From an uncultured Bacilli bacterium (GTDB lineage Bacteria; Bacillota_I; Bacilli_A; RFN20; CAG-826): a DNA stretch of 64,000 nucleotides. The notes under the pieces are model-generated. The model made no database searches, had not been told where the DNA came from, and saw nothing but the letters and a program-made list of their open reading frames with translations. The position numbers were made by a program, and so were the translations under genes. The stretch is from the NCBI GenBank assembly GCA_944350425.1, contig CALVOX010000003.1, positions 1 to 64,000 on the forward strand. The letters are read 5' to 3'. Shown here piece after piece: positions 1-7,929 of this stretch (position 1 is the first letter of the stretch; each line of letters starts with the position of its first letter).

Positions 1-92
1 AATACAGGCTTAAAAATGGTTATAATTGGTAAAAAAACGATAGCAAAAAATGGTCCAGTAAATAGGGTACCCACCATATTAAGTGAAATTAC

Positions 93-137
93 CCCCATTT
101 TTTTGCCCAATAGGGTAAATATAAAAATGGGGTTTTT
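93..137 (+). terminator. Terminator-like hairpin in front of the transposase relic
   Basis: Arms CCCCATTTTT (93-102) and AAAAATGGGG (123-132) are perfectly complementary. The loop contains a small GCCC-AATA-GGGT stem, and TTTTTATT follows. This has the form of an intrinsic terminator read on the plus strand and lies about 10 bases before the first ATG of the transposase remnant. Insertion sequences often carry such a structure upstream of the transposase to block read-through from the host; that role is inferred. Confidence 0.5.
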
Positions 138-141
138 ATTT

Positions 142-700
142 ATGAAATTTACACTTGAAGAAAAACTTCACTATGTCAAACTTCATTTAGAAGAAAATAT
201 ATTTCTTTTAAAGGCGAAGTAGGGAAAATTGCACCAAATTTACTTAATTATGATTTTACAACAATAAAACCATATGAAAAATTAGAAACCGATATTATTG
301 TTTTTATTGGTGAATTTGGAAAACTATATCTTTCGCCTATCATAGATTTTCATACATGAGAGATTCTTGCATACGATTTATTTGAACATCCTGATTCTAG
401 ACAGATTGTTCGAATGTTAAAAAGCTTAGAAAAAATCATAAAATTAAATATTTCGGAACGATTCTTCATAGTGATCAAGGTCGGCAATATCAAATGGAGA
501 AATATAGAAATGAACTAAATAAATTAAATATTATTCAATCAATGTCAAGAAAAAGAAATTGTTTAGATAATTCTCCTACCGAAAATTTCTTTGGAAGAAT
601 GAAAGAAGAAATGTTCTATGGCAAAGAGAAAAAATTTAAAAATATTGAGCAATTAAAAATTGAAATAATTAATCTAAATGTTATATTTAAATATTCATAG
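142..700 (+). pseudogene. Broken IS3-family (IS150-like) transposase
   Basis: Three reading-frame pieces together spell a decayed transposase. Frame 1 from the ATG at 142 gives a helix-turn-helix-like start (MKFTLEEKLHYVKLH), as in IS3 OrfA. From about 213, frame 3 gives the OrfB integrase core, with GEVGKIAPNLL, then a TDI-like first-Asp region and GKLYLSPIIDFH, interrupted by a TGA at 357 where the family has Gly. From about 452, frame 2 gives LHSDQGRQYQ, SMSRKRNCLDNSPTENFFG and the C-terminus, holding the second Asp and the Glu of the DDE triad. Most of orfA and the start of orfB are missing, so there is an internal deletion as well as a nonsense change and a frameshift. No clear terminal inverted repeats or target duplications are visible, so the element boundaries are unknown. 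It cannot encode an active transposase. Confidence 0.85.
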
Positions 701-856
701 TGTAAAAAATTTTTAAAAAAATACTTTTATGCGTAAAAAAATATTTTTATTTGCTCTTTTTTTATTATATACAAAATTATGTTTAATATGATTTAATTTT
801 TACAGAGTTGATGAACCCCTAGGCAAAATTATGAGGGAAATATCAAAGAAAAATAA

Positions 857-878
857 GTCGATAACCATCGGCTTTTTT
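857..878. terminator. Short hairpin with T tail
   Basis: GTCGAT-AACC-ATCGGC (857-872, one G-U pair) is followed by TTTTTT on the plus strand. On the minus strand the same hairpin is followed by a T-rich stretch, so it could end transcription from both sides. The GH13 gene on the minus strand stops just beyond it at 898. The rest of 701-897 shows no gene, only AT-rich sequence. Confidence 0.5.
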
Positions 879-897
879 GTTTTGTAAAATTAATAAA

Positions 898-2634
898 TTA
901 TTTATAAATTACAAAACCATCTCTTTTTAAAATATGTGATTCTAAATTGTTTTGAAGTAACTCTTCTTTATTTAAAAGATAACTTGAAACATCAACTTCA
1001 TCAAACTTTGTATTTATTAGTTCGTTAAGTATTGTTTCGTTAGTATAACGATTATAAATTGTGACTTTTAATAAATTTAATACATATTCAATTTTAAATT
1101 CATATTCATTTAAGCTATAAGTTTTATGTAAATCAATCAATGATTTAATTATATTAAATCTTTTTTTATCCCATGTATCTTCATTCCACTTAAACATCTT
1201 TCGGCAATCAGGGTCATTATATCCATCGAGTCCAGTTTCATCGCCATAAAAAATCATTGGGATTCCGGTATATAAATAAAGAAGAGAGAAGGCAATTAAA
1301 GTTCTATCTTCATTAAAAGAAGCAAGATTAATAAATCTAGCAGTATCATGAGAATCAAGAAGATTAACCATATTGTGATTAACTGCATCTTTATATTTAA
1401 TTTTAAGCATATTAATTCTTGATACAAACTCTTCTTCATTAATTTCTTGGTAAGCTAAAAGGTCTAAAACGCATGAAGTAAAAGGATAATTCATTAAAGA
1501 ATCAAATTCACTTCCGTCTTCAACAAAGGCATGTCCATCATGCCAGTTCTCACCAATTAAAAATATACTTGGATCGATTTTTTCTAACTCAAATTTTAAC
1601 TTTTTCCGGAATTTATGAGGAATTTCATCACTAACGTCCATTCTATATGCATCAATATGATAATTTATTAAGTAATGCTTACAAACATCAATAACATAGT
1701 TAATAACTTCTTCATTATTTAAATTTAGTTTTGGCATGAATTTTCCAAATCCGAAAGATTCAAAATTAACTTTATCTAAATCTACTTTATCATCGTTATT
1801 ATGAATTATAAACCAATAGTAATACTTAGAATTCTTTCCGTTTTTTACTACATCTTCAAAGATTGGATTATAAAAAGCAACATGATTAAAAACACCATCT
1901 AAAACAATTAAAATATCTCTTTTATGTGCTTCTTCTACTAATTCTTTAAAAGTAGTTTCATCACCAAAATCTTTTGCAATCTTATAATAATCATATGTTT
2001 CGTATTTATGATTAGAATAACTTTCAAAAATAGGTGTTAAATATAGCGCGTTGACTCCTAGTTTTTGAAGGTAATCAAGTTTTTTAGTAATCCCTTTTAA
2101 ATTACCACCCGCAAAACACAAGCGGTCAATCAAATCGTTACATCCCCATCTAATGTTGATTTTATTATTAACAACATTTTCCTCACCATTAAAAAATCTA
2201 TCGACAAAAATCTGATAGAAACATCTATTTTTAAATTTAGAATTAACTCTAACTATATCACTTGAATTTATATATGGTAGTTGGAAATAATCATAGACAG
2301 CATTATCAAAGTTATATGTTCCTTCACTAATAAGTTTCCCTTCGCTATAATAATAAACTTTGTCATCATTAGTAATAATTTTAAAAATATAGCCGACTCT
2401 AACATCATCAACTGTTAAATAAATATAATAAAAATCAAAATACTTCGTTTCTAATTTTGAAGTTATTTCAACTTCATTTTGTTCGCTTAATATTTTATAT
2501 TTTGAATTATAAATTAGAAAAACTTTTTTAATATCATCGTTATGTTTTGTTCTTAAAGTAATTTTTAGTTCTTTTAAGTCAGTAGCATAAGAATATATGC
2601 TCTCATTTCTATGATATAAGCTTGAAAAATCCAT
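898..2634 (-). CDS. GH13 alpha-glycosidase (cyclomaltodextrinase/neopullulanase type)
   Basis: Hydrolyses alpha-1,4 (and probably alpha-1,6) glucosidic bonds in maltodextrins; no signal peptide, so cytoplasmic. An N-terminal beta-rich domain (about 1-130, CBM34-like) precedes a TIM barrel. All four GH13 regions are present: DGVFNH near 251, YRMDVSDE with nucleophile Asp near 338, IGENWHD with acid/base Glu near 367, and LLDSHDT with the third Asp near 435 (numbered from the upstream ATG). The reading frame has an ATG at 2649 without a ribosome site. The ATG five codons later (2634) has GGAG at good spacing and begins like family members, so I use it. The response regulator gene ends 36-51 bases upstream, so the two are probably co-transcribed. 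Substrate preference within GH13 cannot be settled from sequence. Confidence 0.9.
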   Translation of the reverse strand: MDFSSLYHRNESIYSYATDLKELKITLRTKHNDDIKKVFLIYNSKYKILSEQNEVEITSKLETKYFDFYYIYLTVDDVRVGYIFKIITNDDKVYYYSEGKLISEGTYNFDNAVYDYFQLPYINSSDIVRVNSKFKNRCFYQIFVDRFFNGEENVVNNKINIRWGCNDLIDRLCFAGGNLKGITKKLDYLQKLGVNALYLTPIFESYSNHKYETYDYYKIAKDFGDETTFKELVEEAHKRDILIVLDGVFNHVAFYNPIFEDVVKNGKNSKYYYWFIIHNNDDKVDLDKVNFESFGFGKFMPKLNLNNEEVINYVIDVCKHYLINYHIDAYRMDVSDEIPHKFRKKLKFELEKIDPSIFLIGENWHDGHAFVEDGSEFDSLMNYPFTSCVLDLLAYQEINEEEFVSRINMLKIKYKDAVNHNMVNLLDSHDTARFINLASFNEDRTLIAFSLLYLYTGIPMIFYGDETGLDGYNDPDCRKMFKWNEDTWDKKRFNIIKSLIDLHKTYSLNEYEFKIEYVLNLLKVTIYNRYTNETILNELINTKFDEVDVSSYLLNKEELLQNNLESHILKRDGFVIYK

Positions 2635-2685
2635 AAAAGTTTTCTCCATTTTAGATTTAATTTTTAAAACGTAGTAAATATTTAA

Positions 2686-3396
2686 TTATTTAGTATCATT
2701 TTCATCTTTAATAATATTCATTTTGTATCCCATACCAACGGCAGTTTCGATTAACTTTTTAGCATTTTTATCTTTTTCAATTTTTCTTCTAATTCCAGCT
2801 AAGAATACTCTTAAACCATTTTGATCTTGCCCATTATTTCCCCGAACAGAAGAGATTAATTCATTATAAGAAACAACTTTTCCTATGTTTGTAGCTAAAA
2901 TGAGCAAAATTTTATATTCAAAATTTGTTAAATGAATTTCTTTTCCATTAACAAAAATCAATTTTCCACCATAATCAATTGTTAAAGGACCGTTGATTAA
3001 AAGGTGTTCTTCTTCACTTTTTCTATATCTAAATTCTTTATTAATTCTAGCAAGTAACTCCAAAAAATAATAAGGTTTAACTAAGTAGTCATTAGCTCCA
3101 GCATTAAGGGCTAAAATTTTATCATCAATTCCTGCTCTTTTACTAACAACAATAATTGGAATAATATTATTAAAACTTCTTAATGATTCGATAAAAAACA
3201 AGCCGTCACGATCTGGTAAATTAAGCTCCAAAAGAACTAAATCTATAATATCTTTAATACAATAATCAATTCCTTCCTGACAAGAAGCAACAACTATGGT
3301 GTTAAATCCTTTTTCTTTTAGCTCATTTTTAAGAGTATTTGTGCTAAAACGATCATTATCAATAATTAAAATCCTTTTTTGTTTTTTTTCAGCCAT
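2686..3396 (-). CDS. OmpR-family response regulator with Glu at the phosphorylation site
   Basis: Receiver domain (about 8-120) plus winged-helix DNA-binding domain (about 130-230), closest in feel to KdpE/OmpR proteins. The phosphoacceptor position reads LLELNLPDRDG: residue 57 is Glu (codon GAG) where the family has Asp. The N-terminal acidic cluster reads IIDND, so the second acidic metal ligand is Asn14. The switch Ser (VVSKR) and the Lys of VKPY remain. No histidine kinase is encoded in the window. The protein is therefore probably an orphan regulator that works without phosphorylation or is locked on. A TATAAT box ends six bases before the ATG and there is no ribosome site, so this gene may have its own leaderless transcript within the fhs-amylase series. 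Target genes are unknown; the GH13 gene just downstream is the obvious candidate. Confidence 0.88.
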   Translation of the reverse strand: MAEKKQKRILIIDNDRFSTNTLKNELKEKGFNTIVVASCQEGIDYCIKDIIDLVLLELNLPDRDGLFFIESLRSFNNIIPIIVVSKRAGIDDKILALNAGANDYLVKPYYFLELLARINKEFRYRKSEEEHLLINGPLTIDYGGKLIFVNGKEIHLTNFEYKILLILATNIGKVVSYNELISSVRGNNGQDQNGLRVFLAGIRRKIEKDKNAKKLIETAVGMGYKMNIIKDENDTK

Positions 3397-3402
3397 GTTT
3401 AA

Positions 3403-3408
3403 ATTATA
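3403..3408 (-). promoter_or_regulatory. -10 box (TATAAT) placed for a leaderless start
   Basis: On the minus strand TATAAT is followed by TTAAAC and then the ATG of the response regulator. A start site 6-7 bases past the box falls on the ATG itself. No purine-rich ribosome site precedes the ATG, and no strong -35 is visible. Confidence 0.5.
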
Positions 3409-3438
3409 TATTAAAATTAAGATTATATTAAGAAAAAA

Positions 3439-5076
3439 CTAAAAGTTAACTGCACGTGGATTTTTAGGCAAACCAGGCATAGTTAAAACATTACCAGTTA
3501 AAACAACGATAAATTTCGCACCATTAGAAACATAAATATCTTTAACATTTAAAGTAAAATCTTTTGGTACATTTAGAAGCTTTGGATCATCACTTAACGA
3601 ATTTGGTGTTTTAGCCATGCAAATGTAGTAATTCGATGCATTTAACTTTTTAATTTCTTCAATTTTTTCTAAAGCTAAATCACTAAATTTAACATCTTTT
3701 GCACCATAAATTTCTTTAGCAATATTATTAATTTTATTTTCAATAGAATCATTCAAATCATAGATATATTCAATGTCTTTTTCTTTCGTATCTAAAACTT
3801 CTAATACTTTATTAGCTAGATCAATCGCACCAGCTCCACCTTTAATAAAGCCATCTAAAAAAGCGAATTTAATATTTCTTTCTCTAAGCAACTTTTCAAG
3901 TGTTCTAATTTCTTCTTCATCATCGCTATCAAAATGATTTATAGCAATAACAATAGGGAGATTAAATTTAGATAAAGATTCATAGTGTTTAAATAAATTA
4001 GCGCTACCTTTTTCTAAAGCTTCAACATTTTTAATATTTAAGTCATCAAATTCTTGTCCACCATGAAGTTTTAAAGCTCTTATTGTTGCAACTAAAACAA
4101 CCATTTTTGGTTTTAAGTTACCTTCTCGACATTTAATATCTAAAAATTTTTCAGCTCCTAGGTCACTTCCAAATCCTGCTTCTTCAATTAAAATATCTCC
4201 AAGTTTTGAAGCATATCTTGTTCCGATTAACGAGGCACAACCATGAGCAATATTAGCAAAAGGCCCTCCATGAACTAAGACTGGATTTCCTTCTAAAGTT
4301 TGAACTATATTTGGTAATAATGCATCTTTCATTAACATAAAAATAGCATTATCAATATTAAATTCTTTTAAATAAATAGGTCTTCCATCAAGACTATAGG
4401 CAACTAAAATATCACCTACTCTTTTCATAAAATCATCTTCATCTTTTGCAATACATAAAATCGCCATTAGTTCACTTGCCACAGTTATTACAAAGTGTTC
4501 TTTTCTTTGAATTCCATTTATTTTAGAACCTAAACCTATTTGAACTTCTCTTAATTCTCTATCATTTACATCTAAAGCTCTTTGCCATAAAATACGGTCT
4601 TTATCGATGTTTAAAGGATTACCTTGATAAATTGAATTATCAATAACTGCGCTAATTAAATTAATCGATGAAGTTAAAGCGTGCATATCCCCAGTAAAAT
4701 GAAGATTAATATCAGTTTCAGGTTCTATTTTTACTTTGCCTCCACCACAAGCTCCACCTTTTAAGCCAAAAGTTGGCCCCATAGAAGGTTCTCTAAGTAA
4801 AGCAATTGCTTTCTTGTGCAATAAATTTAATCCATCGACTAAAGCAATAGAGGTTGTTGTTTTTCCTTCTCCGGCCTTAGTTGGAGTAATAGCACTTACT
4901 AAGACTAATGAAGCATCTTTTTTTGATTTAAATTTAGTAAGTACTTCTTCTTTAATCTTCGCTTTATATTCGCCATAAAATATTAAGTCATCTTCATTTA
5001 ATCCAATTTTTTTAGCAATATCTTTTATCTTAATTAAATTATCATATTCATTATAACTATATTTTTTGTTTTCCAT
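3439..5076 (-). CDS. fhs: Formate--tetrahydrofolate ligase
   Basis: Makes 10-formyl-tetrahydrofolate from formate, tetrahydrofolate and ATP, feeding one-carbon units to purine and fMet-tRNA synthesis; cytosolic. The nucleotide-binding signature TPTKAGEGKTTT lies at residues 64-75, followed by the conserved REPSMGPTFGLKGGA stretch and HFTGDMHA. At 545 residues it is close to the usual length (about 555), and both ends match the family, including the C-terminal MPGLPKNPRA motif. The ATG is preceded by AAAGGAG at normal spacing. It lies 16 bases after tcdA and 42 bases before the response regulator on the same strand, so transcription from tcdA probably continues through it. Confidence 0.97.
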   Translation of the reverse strand: MENKKYSYNEYDNLIKIKDIAKKIGLNEDDLIFYGEYKAKIKEEVLTKFKSKKDASLVLVSAITPTKAGEGKTTTSIALVDGLNLLHKKAIALLREPSMGPTFGLKGGACGGGKVKIEPETDINLHFTGDMHALTSSINLISAVIDNSIYQGNPLNIDKDRILWQRALDVNDRELREVQIGLGSKINGIQRKEHFVITVASELMAILCIAKDEDDFMKRVGDILVAYSLDGRPIYLKEFNIDNAIFMLMKDALLPNIVQTLEGNPVLVHGGPFANIAHGCASLIGTRYASKLGDILIEEAGFGSDLGAEKFLDIKCREGNLKPKMVVLVATIRALKLHGGQEFDDLNIKNVEALEKGSANLFKHYESLSKFNLPIVIAINHFDSDDEEEIRTLEKLLRERNIKFAFLDGFIKGGAGAIDLANKVLEVLDTKEKDIEYIYDLNDSIENKINNIAKEIYGAKDVKFSDLALEKIEEIKKLNASNYYICMAKTPNSLSDDPKLLNVPKDFTLNVKDIYVSNGAKFIVVLTGNVLTMPGLPKNPRAVNF

Positions 5077-5092
5077 TATTCTTACTCCTTTC

Positions 5093-5797
5093 TTATTTTA
5101 ATAAATCATTAATTACATAATTTGCAATAGATAATCCTGCAACATTAGGTACAAAAACACTTGAAGCAATTACATTGTTATCGATAAATTTTGACTTATC
5201 TATAACTTCGAAAGAAAATGCACACATTATTTTATTTAATTCGTTTGTTCCTTCTTTTTTTAATAAATATCTTAATTTTTTTGCTAAAGGGTCATCATGA
5301 GTTTTGTTTAAAGAAGTTATTTCTATTTTAGAAGTATCAATTCTTTTACCCATACCTAAGGAAGAAATTATTTTTTTATTATTAGTTAAAGCATATTTAA
5401 TTAGTTTAATTTTTGCTTTAATATCATCAATCGCATCAATTATATAATCTGAATCATCTAATATATTTAAATTAAAATCATCGTCGATTTTACTAGGATA
5501 AATACTTATATCTAAACTATTTTCTTCTCTTAATTTCACTAACTTTTCTTTTAATGCATCGACTTTAAGTTTATTTACATCATTAATATCATATGCTATT
5601 TGACGGTTTAAATTAGATAATTCCACTTTATCTTTATCAATTAATACTAGTTTTTTAATTCCGACTCTTACTAAAGATAAAGGAATGATTGAACCGACTC
5701 CTCCTAGTCCTATTATTGTTATTTTATACTTAGATAAATCTTCAAATTTATCTAAGTATAATGCTTTATTTCTTAAATCTATTTCTTCAAAATTCAT
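5093..5797 (-). CDS. tcdA: tRNA threonylcarbamoyladenosine dehydratase (E1-like)
   Basis: E1-like ThiF-fold enzyme that uses ATP to cyclise t6A to ct6A at tRNA position 37 (TcdA/CsdL/YgdL family). The adenylation site is visible: GLGGVGS near residues 31-37, DKDKVELSNLNRQ near 55-67, and the long central DAIDD segment. It is not MoeB or ThiF proper, because no zinc-binding CxxC pairs are seen. The reading frame also has an ATG two codons upstream, but that ATG sits directly against the TATAAT box. The ATG at 5797 lies six bases past the box, matching the leaderless pattern seen elsewhere here. It is the first gene of a minus-strand series with fhs. Confidence 0.88.
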   Translation of the reverse strand: MNFEEIDLRNKALYLDKFEDLSKYKITIIGLGGVGSIIPLSLVRVGIKKLVLIDKDKVELSNLNRQIAYDINDVNKLKVDALKEKLVKLREENSLDISIYPSKIDDDFNLNILDDSDYIIDAIDDIKAKIKLIKYALTNNKKIISSLGMGKRIDTSKIEITSLNKTHDDPLAKKLRYLLKKEGTNELNKIMCAFSFEVIDKSKFIDNNVIASSVFVPNVAGLSIANYVINDLLK

Positions 5798-5803
5798 AAA
5801 CAT

Positions 5804-5809
5804 ATTATA
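5804..5809 (-). promoter_or_regulatory. -10 box (TATAAT) of tcdA, leaderless arrangement
   Basis: Minus-strand TATAAT followed by ATGTTT and then the ATG chosen for tcdA. The upstream ATG would lie between the -10 box and the start site, so it cannot be translated from this promoter. Confidence 0.5.
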
Positions 5810-5889
5810 TAGTTTAAGTAATTACTTTGATATTACTTTTATAAAGATGTTTAAACTAGTAAAATAATTTTTAGTTTAAAGGAGTAATT

Positions 5890-6477
5890 ATGATTGATAT
5901 TGTTTTAGCAAGTAATAATAAAGGTAAGATGAAAGAATATGAGGAGCTATTTGAAGGATATCCTATTTCTTTACATCTATTAAACGAATTAAATATAGTA
6001 AGTGACCCAAAAGAAGATGGTAAAACTTATATCGAAAATGCTTTAATTAAAGCGGAAGCTATTAAAGATAAAACTTCCTTTTATATTTTAGCTGATGATA
6101 GTGGAGTTGAATTTGAGGCCTTAGGAGACCACTTTCCAGGAATTAATACCCATCGTTACGCTTTAGAAAACGGCGGAAATGAAAAACTTAATCCTAAATT
6201 AGCTAAAGAAATAGGAGGAACAAAAGCTACATTTTATTGTGCTTTAGCTTTAATTACACCTAGTAAAGAAACACATACTTTTTTAGGTGAAGTAAAAGGA
6301 AAAGTATCAAACAAAGTCGAAGGAACTAATGGTTTTGGTTATGACCCAATATTTATTATAGATGGAAACGAACATCCTAATGCTTATTATAGTGACGAAG
6401 TAAAAAATAAAATGTCCCATCGAGCAAAAGCTACTTTTAAATTAATTGAGTGGTTTAAAGACAATAAGATATTTTAA
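5890..6477 (+). CDS. rdgB: XTP/dITP (non-canonical purine NTP) pyrophosphatase
   Basis: HAM1/RdgB-family enzyme that hydrolyses dITP, XTP and related triphosphates to monophosphates, keeping deaminated purines out of nucleic acids. The phosphate-binding start LASNNKGK (6-13), the catalytic acidic pair in ADDSGVEFEAL (Asp69-Asp70) and the NGFGYDP base-binding motif (147-153) are all present. At 195 residues it has the family length. TAAAGGAG before the ATG fixes the start. It is divergent from tcdA and converges with the zinc-ribbon gene; no partner gene is linked. Confidence 0.96.
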   Translation: MIDIVLASNNKGKMKEYEELFEGYPISLHLLNELNIVSDPKEDGKTYIENALIKAEAIKDKTSFYILADDSGVEFEALGDHFPGINTHRYALENGGNEKLNPKLAKEIGGTKATFYCALALITPSKETHTFLGEVKGKVSNKVEGTNGFGYDPIFIIDGNEHPNAYYSDEVKNKMSHRAKATFKLIEWFKDNKIF

Positions 6478-6481
6478 ATTA

Positions 6482-6507
6482 ATAAAAAGGTTAACTTTAT
6501 GTTAACC
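6482..6507 (-). terminator. Intrinsic terminator of the zinc-ribbon gene
   Basis: GGTTAAC-ATAAA-GTTAACC on the minus strand, followed by TTTTTATT. It sits between the converging rdgB and zinc-ribbon genes; the T tract points to use by the minus-strand gene. Confidence 0.7.
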
Positions 6508-6539
6508 CTAAATATTCAATAAAATTAAATAAATCTTAT

Positions 6540-7505
6540 TTATTTATTAATTCTTTTGAAGAAAATAATAAAATAAATAATTAATGCTCCTAAAGGAACA
6601 AAAGTAAGATACTTCAAAACATCATTATTTAAAGTAAAACCTAAAATAATGAAGATTAATCCAATCGCAATTAAACTTCCAGAAAGAATATAGAAAAGTC
6701 TCATTTCTTTTTGGAATTTTTTTGATGGACGTATAACTCTTTCATCTTCATAAGTAACTTCTTCTAACTTAACAATATTTTCACTAGGAGTATCGATAAA
6801 TTCAAGAGTATTGCTATCTTTATTAAACTTAAATTCACCTTTATTAACTAAGTTATGATAAGACTTAAGTTCTTCTTCACATTTAGCAAGATATTTTTCT
6901 AGTCTTGGCAAAACATTTGAATTCGATTCATCTTCAAAAAATACTTCTTTTTCTCCTTCTTTTAAAAGAGGCATAGTATCTTTTAAATAAATTAAAACAT
7001 TTAAAATATCTTTTACAGTTTTGAAGTATATTAAAGTATATTTTTCATTTAAAAATACATTATTCTCATTTACTAAATGCTTAGCAGTAAAGGAAAAATA
7101 GACATGGACATTTTGCAATAAATCTTTCAAAAATGCTAAGAATAAATATGTATTAGTTGAATCTAAAGTTATCGTATTTTCTTCAAGTAAAGGTATAACT
7201 TGATCATAATTTGTAGATGATAATGTATTTAAATATAAAATATTTAAAATATATTTACTTCTTATATCAAAATCATCCGGATTCATCTTAAGTAAAGTTT
7301 CATAACATTCATTAGATTCAACAAATTTTAATCTAGAATATAATCTAAAACCTTTCTTTTTTAGCATTTGATAGTTTCTATCAAATGCTCTAATTCCATC
7401 AACTATTGTAAAAGTTGTATTACATTCATCACATTTGATTTCGTAATCTTTATTTTCATCAGCTTCTAAAATTTTACCGCAATAAGGACAAACAATTTTT
7501 CTCAT
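6540..7505 (-). CDS. Zinc-ribbon membrane protein of unknown function
   Basis: No family recognised. The N-terminus is a zinc ribbon with two CxxC pairs (Cys6/Cys9 and Cys25/Cys28). A predicted helical, TPR-like middle follows (segments such as YETLLKMNPDDFDIRSKYIL near 70-90, and repeated helical stretches to about 240). Two hydrophobic segments near 269-290 and 296-314 then anchor the C-terminus. There is no signal peptide, so the ribbon and helical region are probably cytoplasmic with a C-terminal membrane hairpin. TATAAT ends seven bases before the ATG and no ribosome site is visible, suggesting a leaderless mRNA. The gene stands alone between rdgB and a gene relic. Confidence 0.8.
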   Translation of the reverse strand: MRKIVCPYCGKILEADENKDYEIKCDECNTTFTIVDGIRAFDRNYQMLKKKGFRLYSRLKFVESNECYETLLKMNPDDFDIRSKYILNILYLNTLSSTNYDQVIPLLEENTITLDSTNTYLFLAFLKDLLQNVHVYFSFTAKHLVNENNVFLNEKYTLIYFKTVKDILNVLIYLKDTMPLLKEGEKEVFFEDESNSNVLPRLEKYLAKCEEELKSYHNLVNKGEFKFNKDSNTLEFIDTPSENIVKLEEVTYEDERVIRPSKKFQKEMRLFYILSGSLIAIGLIFIILGFTLNNDVLKYLTFVPLGALIIYFIIFFKRINK

Positions 7506-7512
7506 AACGAAA

Positions 7513-7518
7513 ATTATA
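7513..7518 (-). promoter_or_regulatory. -10 box (TATAAT) seven bases before the zinc-ribbon gene ATG
   Basis: Minus strand reads TG-TATAAT-TTTCGTT-ATG. The spacing leaves no room for a 5' leader, and no Shine-Dalgarno sequence is present. Confidence 0.5.
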
Positions 7519-7584
7519 CATTAATTATTCTTATTTTAAATGAAATTTATAAATAATCTTCAATAACCATTCTATTTCTTTAAG

Positions 7585-7843
7585 CTAATTTATTAACACT
7601 ATATCCAATAAAAACGATTTCACTATTTTTAACCTTATTATTTATATCGTTAATTTCGTTTATTGAATATAAATTATTTACTAACTCAAAATGGTATATA
7701 TGATTAGAAGCTTTGATATTTCCTTTACATCTAATTATATTTCCATAAAATCCTCTTGTAATATCTTCAAGAAGGGATATTAATTCATATAAAGAATTAA
7801 ATTTAATAAATTGTTTAATTGAAAAGTTAATTAAATCAGGATT
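7585..7843 (-). pseudogene. Relic of a CobW/COG0523-type GTPase C-terminal domain
   Basis: An open frame of 85 codons ends with TAG at 7585 and is closed upstream by TAA at 7844-7846, with no usable start codon. It reads through YELISLLEDITRGFYGNI, then IIRCKGNIK, then HFELVNNLYSINEI. This has the layout of the CobW C-terminal domain (helix, Y-G-x-I-x-R-x-KG strand, F-x-x-V strand), found in zinc and other metallochaperone GTPases. The GTPase domain is gone. The stretch 7506-7929 otherwise holds only the M18 terminator. It is too short and start-less to be a gene; I call it a decayed fragment. Confidence 0.6.
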
Positions 7844-7862
7844 TTAAAAACAATAACTTTTT

Positions 7863-7918
7863 TTAAAATAAAAGGACTATTCAATCCTCAATTGATATTT
7901 AAGTTTTGAATAGTCCTT
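7863..7918 (-). terminator. Terminator of the M18 aminopeptidase gene
   Basis: Arms AAGGACTATTCAA and TTGAATAGTCCTT (7872-7884 and 7906-7918) with a 21-base loop, followed on the minus strand by TTTTATTTT. It lies just after the aminopeptidase stop codon at 7930. Confidence 0.7.
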
Positions 7919-7929
7919 CGATTTCAATA

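Noticed and set aside
4736-4978. 80-codon frame antisense to fhs
   Set aside because: Lies inside the fhs coding region on the other strand with no ribosome site; shadow of the glycine-rich P-loop segment.
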